NCBI RefSeq assembly: GCF_018860825.1
Contig: NZ_JAHKPZ010000004.1
Location: forward strand, 62,001 to 126,000
Length of the DNA: 64,000 nt
Direction of reading: 5' to 3'
Source: Lacinutrix sp. C3R15
Lineage (GTDB): Bacteria; Bacteroidota; Bacteroidia; Flavobacteriales; Flavobacteriaceae
Part shown: piece after piece, positions 9,820-18,460 of the stretch
Layout of the letters: every line of letters begins with the position of its first letter
Numbering within the stretch: the stretch's first letter is position 1
Made by a program: the position numbers and the translations under genes
The notes under the pieces: model-generated
What the model saw: only the letters and a program-made list of their open reading frames with translations
Told to the model about the DNA's origin: nothing
The model's database searches: none

Positions 9820-11260
9820 TATAAAAACACATAGCAAGTTTAATAAACTATTTATTGTAGGTCTACTTGCGTTAATATCCTTGTATTCTTGTGTGCCAAT
9901 CAAACAAATTAGAGAAGCAGACAAAACAGTACCTGAACAATATTTAAGTGATGCAAAAGACACTACAAATACAGCAAATATTAAATGGAAAGACTTTTTT
10001 TCTGATCCTAATTTAGTAGACTTAATAGATACTGCTTTAGCTAATAATCAAGAGCTTAATATGATGCTACAGCAAGTAGATATGGCTAAAAATGAAATAA
10101 AAGCTAAAAAAGGAGAATACCTACCATTTGTAGCTGCTTACGCTGGAGCCGAAGTAGAAAAAGTTGGAGAATATACCAGAAATGGTGCTGTAGAAAAGCA
10201 CTTAGATGTTCGTGAAGGCGAAGAATTTCCAGAGCCATTAACTAACTTTTCATTAGGCTTAACTGCTTCTTGGGAACTTGATGTATGGAAAAAACTTAGA
10301 AACGGTAAAAAAGCTGCTGTTTTAGAATATTTAGCCTCTATTGAAGGAAAGAATTTTATGATAACGCAATTGGTTTCAGAAATAGCAAGTTCGTATTATG
10401 AACTTATGGCTTTAGACAACCAATTAGCTATTATAGAACAAAATCTAGAGATTCAACAAAATGCGCTAAAAATGGTAAAACTGCAAAAAGAAGCAGCAAG
10501 AGCCACACAATTAGCAGTAAGCCGTTTTGATGCAGAGGTATTTAAAAACCAAAGTAATAAATATCAAATCCAGCAAAAAATAGTAGAAACAGAAAATTTA
10601 ATAAATTTTCTAGTTGGTAGATATCCTCAAAAGATAACCAGAAGTTCTACTAATTTTATAGAAAAACCTATTGATGCTATGCATGTAGGAGTTCCTTCTC
10701 AACTTCTGGCTAATCGTCCAGATATTAAAAAAGCAGAACTTGAATTATCTGCAGCAAAGCTTAATGTAAGTATTGCTAAAGCCAATTTTTATCCTTCTAT
10801 TGGTGTACAAGCTGGTGTTGGTTTTGAAGCCTTTAAACCTAAGTTTTTAACTAGCACTCCAGAATCTTTAGCCTATTCTTTAGTTGGAGATATGGTAGCT
10901 CCTTTAATTAATAGAAATGCTATAAAAGCAGAATATAAAACTGCAAACAACAAACAATTGCAGACTATTTTTGAATATGAAAAAACCATATTAAATGCTT
11001 ATATAGAAGTAGAAAACCAACTATCTAACGTAAAAAACTTAAATACAAGTTATCTACTTAAAGAAAAACAAGTACAAGCACTTACGGAGTCTATAGCGCT
11101 TTCATTAAAACTTTTTAAATCTGCTAGAGCAGAATATACCGAAGTTTTATTAACACAAAGAGAAGCATTAGACGCTAAAATTGAAATTGTGGAAACCAAA
11201 AGAGATCAATTATTAGCTAATGTAAAACTGTACCAAGCATTAGGTGGTGGTTGGAATTAA
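9812..11260 (+). CDS. TolC/NodT-family outer membrane efflux channel, lipoprotein
   Basis: A 482-residue outer-membrane factor that completes the tripartite pump. The start ATG overlaps the end of the permease gene. The N-terminus carries a lipoprotein signal with lipobox LYSC (Cys27), as in NodT/OprM-type channels. Two TolC-like halves follow, each with long alpha-helical stretches rich in A, K, E and Q and a short beta segment (for example FSLGLTASWELDVW). Conserved RPD in LLANRPDIKKAE marks the start of the second repeat. A terminator follows, ending the operon. Confidence 0.92.
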   Translation: MNNIKTHSKFNKLFIVGLLALISLYSCVPIKQIREADKTVPEQYLSDAKDTTNTANIKWKDFFSDPNLVDLIDTALANNQELNMMLQQVDMAKNEIKAKKGEYLPFVAAYAGAEVEKVGEYTRNGAVEKHLDVREGEEFPEPLTNFSLGLTASWELDVWKKLRNGKKAAVLEYLASIEGKNFMITQLVSEIASSYYELMALDNQLAIIEQNLEIQQNALKMVKLQKEAARATQLAVSRFDAEVFKNQSNKYQIQQKIVETENLINFLVGRYPQKITRSSTNFIEKPIDAMHVGVPSQLLANRPDIKKAELELSAAKLNVSIAKANFYPSIGVQAGVGFEAFKPKFLTSTPESLAYSLVGDMVAPLINRNAIKAEYKTANNKQLQTIFEYEKTILNAYIEVENQLSNVKNLNTSYLLKEKQVQALTESIALSLKLFKSARAEYTEVLLTQREALDAKIEIVETKRDQLLANVKLYQALGGGWN

Positions 11261-11280
11261 TAATGTCTTCCATTAAATTT

Positions 11281-11317
11281 AAAAACCGTTCTTCTTAAAA
11301 GTTGAGCGGTTTTTTTA
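11281..11317 (+). terminator. Rho-independent terminator of the efflux operon
   Basis: AAAAACCG and CGGTTTTT pair, followed by more T. The -7 element of the next gene begins four bases after it. Confidence 0.75.
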
Positions 11318-11320
11318 TGT

Positions 11321-11328
11321 TATTTTTG
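11321..11328 (+). promoter_or_regulatory. -7 element TATTTTTG for the ABC ATPase gene
   Basis: TATTTTTG matches TAnnTTTG and ends four bases before the ATG at 11333, so the transcript is predicted to be leaderless. No well-spaced TTG is seen upstream. Confidence 0.55.
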
Positions 11329-11332
11329 TAGC

Positions 11333-12244
11333 ATGCTTCAAGTAAAAAAACTTACATTTTCTTATAATGATACGCCTGTTTTAAAAGACCTTTCTTTTCA
11401 GGTAAAACCAGGAGAACACCTTTCTATTATTGGCGAAAGTGGCTCTGGAAAAAGCACCTTATTAAAGGTTTTATATGGTGAATATGATTCCCTTAAAGGA
11501 ACAATTTTCTGGAAAGAAGAAGAAATTTTAGGTCCCAAACACAACTTAGTTATTGGGTATAGCTTCATGAAATACGTAGCCCAAGAATTCGATTTGATGC
11601 CATTTATTTCTGTAGAAGAAAATATAGGTAAATTCCTTTCTAATTTTTATCCCGAAGAAAAACAAAAACGCATAGCCGAATTAATAAAAGTAGTAGAGTT
11701 AGAAAACGTTGCAAAAACAAAAGTGAAATTGCTAAGTGGCGGACAAAAGCAACGCGTTGCACTAGCTAGAGCCTTAGCAAAACAACCAGAAATTATACTA
11801 CTAGATGAGCCTTTTAGTCATATTGATAATTTTAAAAAGCAATCGCTTCGCAGAAGTGTTTTTAAATATTTAAAAGAAAAAAACATTGCTTGCATTGTTG
11901 CAACGCATGACAAAGAAGATGTTTTAGGTTATGCAGATAAAATGATCGTTTTAAACAACCATGAAATAGCAGTTAACAATACTCCTGAAAATTTATATAA
12001 AAGCCCAAAAACACCTTTAATTGCTTCGTTTTTTGGTGAATTTAATGTTATAAATAATGAAATTATTTATGCGCATCAATTACAAATAGTTGAGAGGTCT
12101 GATTTAAAAGTAATCGTAAAAAAATGTTACTTTAAAGGAAGCTATTATCTAATTGAAGCTATTTTAAATGAAAAAACTCTTTTATTTGAATCTAAAAATT
12201 TACTTTCTATTGGCGCAGAAATGTATCTAGAAATTTCAGAATAA
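11333..12244 (+). CDS. ABC transporter ATP-binding protein without an adjacent permease
   Basis: A 303-residue ATPase. Walker A is GESGSGKST (about 34-42), the signature is LSGGQKQRVALARAL, Walker B is IILLDEP, and the H-loop is ATHDKEDV. After the nucleotide-binding domain (about 1-235) there is a C-terminal beta-rich extension of some 65 residues, like the regulatory TOBE-type domain of import ATPases for ions, polyamines or sugars. No permease or binding protein gene lies next to it, so its substrate is unknown. The gene starts just after a terminator and is transcribed alone. Confidence 0.88.
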   Translation: MLQVKKLTFSYNDTPVLKDLSFQVKPGEHLSIIGESGSGKSTLLKVLYGEYDSLKGTIFWKEEEILGPKHNLVIGYSFMKYVAQEFDLMPFISVEENIGKFLSNFYPEEKQKRIAELIKVVELENVAKTKVKLLSGGQKQRVALARALAKQPEIILLDEPFSHIDNFKKQSLRRSVFKYLKEKNIACIVATHDKEDVLGYADKMIVLNNHEIAVNNTPENLYKSPKTPLIASFFGEFNVINNEIIYAHQLQIVERSDLKVIVKKCYFKGSYYLIEAILNEKTLLFESKNLLSIGAEMYLEISE

Positions 12245-12400
12245 CAGCTGTATTTATCGAACTAGTTGTAAAAGGTTACAAAAAACATTTGTTGTTCTTG
12301 GTTTTTACCCTTCTAAAAAATACCCTCTTTAAAAAAAGATTTGTAGAAGTACAATTGAAGGTTAATAATGGAACTGCTAGGATATAAAGCTAACAATAAA

Positions 12401-12862
12401 TCACACAACTTCTTCAATCAAAACCTCAATATCTCGAAACAAAAACGTTTCTTTAATCGTTTTGCCAACCAACAATTTACCAATTGGTGTATTTGGTGAA
12501 ATTGCATAAAATATATCTTTGTCAATAGCTAACTGTCCTGCACTTATAGCAATAAAATAATTGTTTTGTGAAGTATACACAACACTACCTAAACCTACTG
12601 TTTTATTGGTTTTTGAAATATCTATTTTAGAAAAAGCTTCTTTTACTTTCATAATTTCAGCCAATTGGTTTCCTGCCTTTTCACGTTCTAACTGCAACAT
12701 GGCACGACCTGTTTCATGCTTATCTCCTGCACTACTTTTGGTTTCGCTAGTTAAAGATTCTTGAATTTCGTTTATGGTTTTTTGAACCGTTATCAACCTG
12801 TTTTCTATAAACTGAAAACAAGCATCATATAGCTTTTGCTTAATTTTTAAAATACTACTCAT
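12401..12862 (-). CDS. GreA/GreB-like C-terminal domain protein
   Basis: A 153-residue protein. The N-terminal half is helical and charged, and the C-terminal half looks like the FKBP-like domain of transcript cleavage factors (ISPNTPIGKLLVGK compares with the GreA box around SPIARALIGK). The classical GreA N-terminal coiled coil with its acidic tip is not obvious, so the role may be binding in the RNA polymerase secondary channel without cleavage. Homologues are often labelled 3-oxoacyl-ACP synthase in databases, for which there is no support here. The start overlaps the end of mtgA by 8 bases, so the two are coupled. Confidence 0.6.
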   Translation of the reverse strand: MSSILKIKQKLYDACFQFIENRLITVQKTINEIQESLTSETKSSAGDKHETGRAMLQLEREKAGNQLAEIMKVKEAFSKIDISKTNKTVGLGSVVYTSQNNYFIAISAGQLAIDKDIFYAISPNTPIGKLLVGKTIKETFLFRDIEVLIEEVV

Positions 12863-13547
12863 TCTTTTTAAAATCTAAGGTTCCAAAATAAACCATTTGT
12901 TTTACAATCCAGTTTTTTCTTGAACTTATATACTTGGTCGCAGGATTGGCTTTATATTTTCTTGGGTTTGGCAAAATAGCAGCAATGGCAGCTGCTTCTT
13001 GTTGTGATAATCTGGAAGCCGATTTATTAAACCAATATTGTGATGCAGCTTCGGCACCATAAATACCATTTCCCATTTCAATGCTATTTAAATACACTTC
13101 TAGTATGCGCTCTTTGGTCCAAATTTTTTCTATTAAAAACGTAAAATAAGTTTCTAAGCCTTTACGCAACCAACTACGATTAGGCCATAAAAAAACATTT
13201 TTTGCTGTCTGTTGGCTAATAGTACTTCCTCCTTTTATACGTTTTCCTTTTTTATTGTTTTCATAAGCTTTTTCAATGGCTTTAAAATCAAAGCCTGTAT
13301 GGTTTAAAAAGTTTTGATCTTCACTACAAAGTACTGCTACCTGTAGATTTTTAGAAATTTTATCTATGGCAACCCAGTCGTGTTGCCAAGACATATTCTT
13401 TCCTTCTTGATATTGCGCTACACCACGAATAACCATTAGTGGTGTAACTGGAACAGAAACTTTTTTGTACAAAAAAACCAAGGCTACAGAAAGTACCACT
13501 AACCAAAAAATGGTTTTTAAAAGAAACCTAAAAAAGCGTTTTAACAT
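12855..13547 (-). CDS. mtgA: Monofunctional peptidoglycan glycosyltransferase
   Basis: A 230-residue GT51 enzyme that polymerises lipid II into glycan strands. A single N-terminal membrane helix (about 8-27) anchors it facing the periplasm. Family motifs are visible: SEDQNFLNHTGFD with the catalytic Glu, KGGSTISQQTAKN, and the second Glu region ERILEVYLNSIEMG. There is no transpeptidase domain, so it is the monofunctional form and its length fits. It lies in a minus-strand unit behind the FAD oxidoreductase gene (22-base gap) and overlaps the GreA-like gene. Confidence 0.93.
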   Translation of the reverse strand: MLKRFFRFLLKTIFWLVVLSVALVFLYKKVSVPVTPLMVIRGVAQYQEGKNMSWQHDWVAIDKISKNLQVAVLCSEDQNFLNHTGFDFKAIEKAYENNKKGKRIKGGSTISQQTAKNVFLWPNRSWLRKGLETYFTFLIEKIWTKERILEVYLNSIEMGNGIYGAEAASQYWFNKSASRLSQQEAAAIAAILPNPRKYKANPATKYISSRKNWIVKQMVYFGTLDFKKNE

Positions 13548-13569
13548 GTTTAAAATTTGTCTATTGATG

Positions 13570-14700
13570 TTAGATTTCTGTCTGTACAGGAATTAAGTTT
13601 GCTAATTCTTTACCTACTAGACTACCAATAGCAACTCCCATTCCGCCAAGACGTACACCACAAAACACATTATTACTTAATGGTTTTACAATGGCTTTTT
13701 TTTGGGAACCAACTCCCATAATACCACTCCATCTATGCTCGATTTCAAAGCTTGTATTTGGCAAAATAGTAGTTTTTAAAAGCGTTTCTAGTTGGTTTTG
13801 AATTATAGCAGTTTGTGCTAACACTGTAGTTTCTTCGGTTTTAAAATCGAGATTACGTCCTCCTCCAAATAAAATACGATCATCAATATTACGAAAATAA
13901 TAATAGCCTTTATCTAGATGAAAAGTACCTTTTATGTGTAAATTTTTTATTGGTTTTGTAATTAACACTTGTGCTCGTGCTGGTTTTACTTCTGCAATAT
14001 GTAACTGTGAGGCAAAGCCATTAGTAGCTATTAGTAATTTTGAAGTGGTAAAATCAAATAGGTTGGTTTCTATTTTTACAGAATTATTTGCTTCTGAAAA
14101 CGTATTTACCGAAACATTATTTAAAATTTTCACTCCTTTAGAAAGTACTTTTTGAAGCAAGGCATCCATCATTTTTCCCGTATCTATTTGTCCTTCATAC
14201 TGGTTAAAAATATATTGTTCTTGTATGTTATTAAAGCGGAAACTATTGTCTTTTAAGCTAAAAACAGCTTCACCAAAAATGGGCTTTAGCAGCTTGTTTA
14301 TCGTTTCTTTTTTGGCAAGACATTCTTGAAACAAACTAGAGTCTTTTTTTGTAAACAACTCATAACCTCCTAGCTGTTGGTAGTTGATGGTTTTGTCTCC
14401 TAAGGTGTTTCTTAATAGTTGTAAGCCCTCTACTCTTTTTTTAATGAGACTTATAACTTCTTGTTGGGTATGTGTGTTTAAATCGTCTAGAATTTCGCTT
14501 AAACTACCAAAACATGCAAATCCTGCGTTTTTGGTACTTGCTCCTTGTGGTAAGGTTCCTTTTTCAAGGATTAGAATCTTAGCTTTAGGAAATTTTTCTT
14601 TTAGTTGTAATGCACAATTAAGACCTACAATACCACTACCAACTACTGTAAAGTCTACGTTGGTAAGCCATGTTTTTATTTCCCAATAACTTAAATTCAT
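13570..14700 (-). CDS. FAD-dependent oxidoreductase of the DAO family
   Basis: A 376-residue flavoprotein. The dinucleotide-binding motif is VVGSGIVGLNCAL (about 19-31), and the DAO fold continues to a C-terminal FAD-binding segment with GVRLGGMGVAIGS. It likely oxidises an amino acid or amine at a C-N bond (glycine oxidase, D-amino acid oxidase or sarcosine oxidase-like); the true substrate is not evident. No signal peptide is seen, so it is cytoplasmic. It is first in a three-gene minus-strand unit with mtgA and the GreA-like gene. A link to D-amino acids of the cell wall would fit mtgA but is only speculation. Confidence 0.85.
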   Translation of the reverse strand: MNLSYWEIKTWLTNVDFTVVGSGIVGLNCALQLKEKFPKAKILILEKGTLPQGASTKNAGFACFGSLSEILDDLNTHTQQEVISLIKKRVEGLQLLRNTLGDKTINYQQLGGYELFTKKDSSLFQECLAKKETINKLLKPIFGEAVFSLKDNSFRFNNIQEQYIFNQYEGQIDTGKMMDALLQKVLSKGVKILNNVSVNTFSEANNSVKIETNLFDFTTSKLLIATNGFASQLHIAEVKPARAQVLITKPIKNLHIKGTFHLDKGYYYFRNIDDRILFGGGRNLDFKTEETTVLAQTAIIQNQLETLLKTTILPNTSFEIEHRWSGIMGVGSQKKAIVKPLSNNVFCGVRLGGMGVAIGSLVGKELANLIPVQTEI

Positions 14701-15012
14701 AGCATAAAGTTAGGGTTTTATTTTGAGGTTTTAAGGGTTTGTTGCGAGTAGTGAATTGCTTTTTTGGTAGGAATAAAATTAAGGAATGCGTTTTGGGTTT
14801 GGTAGTTGGTTTGTGGATTTCTGCTTTTGCAGGAATGACAAGAGGCTATACCATTCTAGCAAGACAAAATTTAAGAAAACACTGACAGTTATTAAAGTAG
14901 TCTGGCCTTTGTGTTAAGGATAGAGCAATTGTTGGAGCTCATCTATGATAGCGACTTGCGATAGCCTGACTTTTGCTTTACTAAAAAAAGCAAAAGTAAC
15001 ACCCAAAAAAAA
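14701..15012. other. Non-coding stretch with decayed repeat sequence
   Basis: About 300 bases with no credible gene. The right half (14918-15000) is one copy of a dispersed repeat described separately. The left part contains short direct and inverted fragments, such as TTTCTGCTTTTGCAGGAA, and looks like eroded sequence. No promoter with a full consensus is obvious for the FAD oxidoreductase; TAACTTTA near its start is a weak match. Confidence 0.5.
14918..15000 (+). repeat. Dispersed intergenic repeat, copy 1
   Basis: The core reads GGATAGAGCAATTGTTGGAG, then CTC, a variable part, AGCGACTTG and AGCCTG. It ends in a hairpin whose arms are ACTTTTGCTTT and AAAGCAAAAGT. The same order of blocks is found on the opposite strand at 23440-23515, ending in a different hairpin. 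Two copies in intergenic DNA point to a REP-like or miniature element family. Confidence 0.55.
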
Positions 15013-15034
15013 ACTCCGAAATTGCTTTCGGAGT
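15005..15034 (-). terminator. Rho-independent terminator of the fabH-accBC operon
   Basis: Read on the minus strand, ACTCCGAAA and TTTCGGAGT form a nine-base-pair stem with a four-base loop, followed by nine T. Two further perfect hairpins lie between it and accC (15042-15059 and 15078-15100), giving the transcript three consecutive 3' stem-loops. Confidence 0.85.
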
Positions 15035-15114
15035 AATATGTTTCCCATTTTCATGGGAATGAAATATTTATTTGAAACTTCTAGCCTTATTGTCTAGAAG
15101 CGTGTTTTTTCAAT

Positions 15115-16467
15115 TTAATCTTCTGTTACTTCTTTCATTTCAAAATCTTCCATGAATTTAGTGGTATAATTTCCTGCTAAATAGTCTGGATGATCCATTA
15201 ATTGTCTATGAAAAGGAATGGTTGTTTTTATTCCTTCAATAACGAACTCGTCTAAAGCGCGTTTCATTTTGTTAATGGCTTCTTCTCTGGTTTGCGCTGT
15301 TGTAATTAACTTAGCAATCATAGAGTCATAGTTTGGTGGAATGCTATAACCTGCATACACGTGTGTATCTAAACGTACTCCATGTCCTCCTGGAGCGTGT
15401 AAGGTTGTTATTTTTCCTGGTGAAGGTCTGAAGTTGTTAAACGGATCTTCTGCATTAATACGACATTCTATAGAGTGTAAGTTTGGCGTATAGTTTTTAC
15501 CAGAAATTGGCACTCCTGCTGCTACAAGTATTTGCTCACGAATAAGATCGAAATCGATTACTTGTTCTGTGATTGGGTGTTCTACTTGTATACGCGTATT
15601 CATTTCCATGAAGTAGAAGTTTCTGTGTTTATCTACTAGAAATTCTATAGTTCCTGCTCCTTCGTATTTAATGTATTCTGCTGCTTTTACAGCTGCTTCA
15701 CCCATTTTTTTACGTAAAGCTGTGGTCATAAACGGAGAAGGTACTTCTTCTGTTAATTTTTGGTGACGACGTTGTATAGAGCAATCTCTTTCGGATAAGT
15801 GACATGCTTTTCCTGTAGAGTCTCCTACAATTTGAATTTCGATATGGCGTGGCTCTTCAATAAGCTTTTCCATATACATATCATCATTACCAAATGCGGC
15901 TTTAGATTCTTGTCTTGCAGAATCCCAAGCTTCTTTAAGGTCTTCTTCTTTCCAGACTGCACGCATACCTTTACCACCACCTCCAGCAGATGCTTTAAGC
16001 ATAACTGGATAACCGGTTTCTTTGGCTACTTTTTGGCAATCTTCAAAGTTTTCTATAACGCCTTCGCTTCCTGGTACACATGGTACACCAGCTTCTATCA
16101 TGGTTGCTTTGGCGTTAGCCTTGTCTCCCATTCTATCAATCATTTCTTCAGATGCACCAATAAATTTTATTTGGTGTTCTTCGCAAATTTTAGAAAACTT
16201 AGCGTTTTCTGATAAGAATCCATATCCTGGATGTATGGCATCTGCATTAGTAATTTCTGCTGCAGCAATTACGCTAGACATCTTTAAATAAGATTCACTA
16301 CTTGCAGCTGGACCGATACATACGGCTTCATCTGCAAATTTTACGTGAAGGCTTTCTGCGTCTGCGGTAGAGTATACTGCTACAGTTTTAATGCCCATTT
16401 CTTTACAGGTTCTAATTACACGAAGTGCAATTTCCCCTCTATTGGCTATTAATATTTTTTTGAACAT
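15115..16467 (-). CDS. accC: Acetyl-CoA carboxylase, biotin carboxylase subunit
   Basis: A 450-residue ATP-grasp enzyme that carboxylates the biotin carried by AccB using ATP and bicarbonate, the first half-reaction of malonyl-CoA formation. The N-terminal biotin carboxylase domain starts [15 protein letters not shown]. The glycine-rich ATP loop is [12 protein letters not shown], and the catalytic region includes [14 protein letters not shown]. Length is typical. It follows accB by 92 bases on the same strand. The carboxyltransferase genes accA and accD are not in this window. Confidence 0.97.
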   Translation of the reverse strand: MFKKILIANRGEIALRVIRTCKEMGIKTVAVYSTADAESLHVKFADEAVCIGPAASSESYLKMSSVIAAAEITNADAIHPGYGFLSENAKFSKICEEHQIKFIGASEEMIDRMGDKANAKATMIEAGVPCVPGSEGVIENFEDCQKVAKETGYPVMLKASAGGGGKGMRAVWKEEDLKEAWDSARQESKAAFGNDDMYMEKLIEEPRHIEIQIVGDSTGKACHLSERDCSIQRRHQKLTEEVPSPFMTTALRKKMGEAAVKAAEYIKYEGAGTIEFLVDKHRNFYFMEMNTRIQVEHPITEQVIDFDLIREQILVAAGVPISGKNYTPNLHSIECRINAEDPFNNFRPSPGKITTLHAPGGHGVRLDTHVYAGYSIPPNYDSMIAKLITTAQTREEAINKMKRALDEFVIEGIKTTIPFHRQLMDHPDYLAGNYTTKFMEDFEMKEVTED

Positions 16468-16559
16468 AATTCTTTAGAGTTTATAAGTTTATGGGTTTAT
16501 ACGTTTATTGTTCTAGTTAAAAAACCAGGAACTTTAAATTGTAAACTTTAAACTTCAGA

Positions 16560-17042
16560 TTATGATGGATCAACTAAAAATAATGGTTGATCAAATTCTA
16601 CTGGAGAAGCATCATCTACTAAAACTTTTACAATTTTACCAGAAACTTCTGATTCAATTTCATTAAAAAGTTTCATCGCTTCAATGATACATAACACATC
16701 TCCTTCTTTAATAGTTTGTCCTACTTCAACAAAAACAGGTTTGTCTGGAGAAGGTTTTCTATATAAGGTACCAATTATTGGAGATTTAATAGTGATATAT
16801 TTTGAGTTATCTTCTTCTGCTACTGGTTGTGCAGGAACTGCAGCAGCAACAGGTTGAGGAGCAGCAGCAACTGGTGCTGGTGCCATAGCACCCATTGGTA
16901 TTTGTTGCACTATGGTTTGAGTTTCTTTGTCATCGCCACCAGTTTTTATGGTGATCTTAACATCATCGGTTTCTAATTTTACTTCACTTGCGCCAGATTT
17001 AGCTACAAATTTAATTAGGTTTTGAATGTCTTTTAAATCCAT
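16560..17042 (-). CDS. accB: Acetyl-CoA carboxylase biotin carboxyl carrier protein
   Basis: A 160-residue carrier. The N-terminal helical segment is followed by an alanine/proline-rich flexible linker (about 51-76) and the biotinyl domain (about 82-158). The biotin attachment site is Lys124 in EAMKLFNEI; the usual AMKM is AMKL here, which is common in Bacteroidota. It transfers carboxyl groups from AccC to the carboxyltransferase. It starts 34 bases after fabH and is in the same operon. Confidence 0.97.
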   Translation of the reverse strand: MDLKDIQNLIKFVAKSGASEVKLETDDVKITIKTGGDDKETQTIVQQIPMGAMAPAPVAAAPQPVAAAVPAQPVAEEDNSKYITIKSPIIGTLYRKPSPDKPVFVEVGQTIKEGDVLCIIEAMKLFNEIESEVSGKIVKVLVDDASPVEFDQPLFLVDPS

Positions 17043-17076
17043 AATATTCAGATTTTAATTATGATTGTTAGTTAGT

Positions 17077-18072
17077 TTAAGAATTATAAGCCCATTTTAA
17101 ATAAATGGAGCCCCAAGTAAATCCACCTCCAAAAGCAGCAAGTATTACTTTGTCTCCTTTTTTTAGTTTAGATTCATAATCGTTTAATAGTAAAGGTATA
17201 GTTGCAGAAGTAGTGTTTCCATATTTTTCAATATTCATCATTACTTTATCTGCGTTTAAGTTCATTCTGTTAGCAGTAGCATCAATAATTCTTTTATTTG
17301 CTTGGTGTGCTGCTAACCAGTTAACGTCATCATTAGTAAGATTGTTTCTTTCTAAAATTTTCACACATGCATCTGCCATGTTTGAAACAGCCCATTTAAA
17401 TACTGTTTTACCGTCTTGAAATACAAAGTGCTTATTGGCTTTTACCGTTTCTAGAGTGGCTGGCTCAATAGAACCACCAGCTGGTACTTGAAGAAATTCT
17501 CTTCCTGTACCATCACTTCTTAAATATTCGTCTTGTACCCCTAAGCCTTCTGTATTAGGTTCAAAAAGTACAGCTCCTGCTCCATCACCAAAAATAATAC
17601 AGGTTGCTCTGTCTTTATAATTAATCATAGAAGAGTTCATGTCTGCTCCTATTACTAATACTTTTTTGTATCTACCAGACTCAATAAAGCTAGAAGCGGT
17701 TGAAACACCATACAAGAAACTAGAACACGCGGCATCTAGATCATATGCAAAAGCATTAGTTGCTCCTATTTGAGAAGCTACAAATACAGCTGTTGCAGAT
17801 GCTTGCATATCTCTTGTTGCAGTTGCAACAATTACTAGTTCTATTTTTTTGGGATCGAGATTTGATTTTTTAATCAAATCTTTTGCTGCTTCTGCTGCAA
17901 GAAAAGAAGTTCCTTTTCCTTTTTCTTTTAATATTCTACGTTCCTTTATTCCTGTTCTAGAAGTTATCCATTCGTCATTAGTATCAACTAAAGTTTCCAA
18001 TATTTGGTTAGTTAATACATACTCAGGAACATATTTACCTACAGCTGTTATTGCTGCTGAGATTTTGCTCAT
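17077..18072 (-). CDS. fabH: Beta-ketoacyl-ACP synthase III
   Basis: A 331-residue condensing enzyme that starts fatty acid synthesis by joining an acyl-CoA primer to malonyl-ACP. The catalytic triad is visible: Cys116 in DLDAACSSF, His256 in AAHQANKRI and Asn286 in KYGNTTSA. In flavobacteria FabH commonly takes branched primers, which cannot be read from this sequence alone. It is cytoplasmic. A perfect palindrome lies about 50 bases upstream of the start (18123-18143). The gene is followed closely by accB. Confidence 0.96.
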   Translation of the reverse strand: MSKISAAITAVGKYVPEYVLTNQILETLVDTNDEWITSRTGIKERRILKEKGKGTSFLAAEAAKDLIKKSNLDPKKIELVIVATATRDMQASATAVFVASQIGATNAFAYDLDAACSSFLYGVSTASSFIESGRYKKVLVIGADMNSSMINYKDRATCIIFGDGAGAVLFEPNTEGLGVQDEYLRSDGTGREFLQVPAGGSIEPATLETVKANKHFVFQDGKTVFKWAVSNMADACVKILERNNLTNDDVNWLAAHQANKRIIDATANRMNLNADKVMMNIEKYGNTTSATIPLLLNDYESKLKKGDKVILAAFGGGFTWGSIYLKWAYNS

Positions 18073-18122
18073 AATTTAGATGTTAATTTGACCTAAAATC
18101 GTTAAAAAATTGCATAAACGAA

Positions 18123-18143
18123 CTCAAGTTTTAAAAACTTGAG
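18123..18143 (-). promoter_or_regulatory. Perfect palindrome upstream of fabH
   Basis: CTCAAGTTTT and AAAACTTGAG are separated by one base. It sits in the 179-base gap between rpmF and fabH, beyond the rpmF terminator. It could be an operator for a lipid regulator or an RNA hairpin in the fabH leader. It does not match the FapR or FabT consensus that I know. Confidence 0.45.
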
Positions 18144-18207
18144 GTGTTTTGCCTAATTTTGATGCAAATTAAGTTGTTTTTAACGTAAAGAAAAATTTAT
18201 AACAAAA

Positions 18208-18240
18208 AAAACGCTCACATAGGAGCGTTTTATTGTATGC
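18208..18240 (-). terminator. Rho-independent terminator after rpmF
   Basis: On the minus strand AAAACGCTC and GAGCGTTTT pair around a short loop and are followed by T. It partly separates YceD-rpmF from fabH-accBC. Confidence 0.75.
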
Positions 18241-18251
18241 GCGCATAATAA

Positions 18252-18452
18252 CTATGCTACGTTTTCTTCCACTGAGTTATCAATTAATACTTGACCTCTG
18301 TAGTATAATTTTCCTTCATGCCAATGTGCTCTGTGGTAAAGGTGAGCTTCACCTGTTGTAGGGCAAGTAGCAATTTGTGGCGCAGTTGCTTTGTAATGAG
18401 TTCTTCTTTTATCTCTTCTTGTTTTTGAGATTTTTCTTTTAGGATGTGCCAT
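18252..18452 (-). CDS. rpmF: 50S ribosomal protein L32
   Basis: A 66-residue basic protein of the large ribosomal subunit, starting [16 protein letters not shown] after the initiator methionine. The C-terminal half is longer than in E. coli but normal for Bacteroidota. The usual zinc-ribbon cysteines are reduced: only one Cys (in ATCPTT) is seen, so this is a zinc-independent form. It starts 8 bases after the YceD gene, a pairing conserved across bacteria. Confidence 0.96.
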   Translation of the reverse strand: MAHPKRKISKTRRDKRRTHYKATAPQIATCPTTGEAHLYHRAHWHEGKLYYRGQVLIDNSVEENVA

Positions 18453-18460
18453 TTTTTATG

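Noticed and set aside
15799-16291. Two overlapping open frames on the plus strand
   Set aside because: They are antisense shadows of accC, with Cys/Phe/Ser-rich, low-complexity translations and no start signals.
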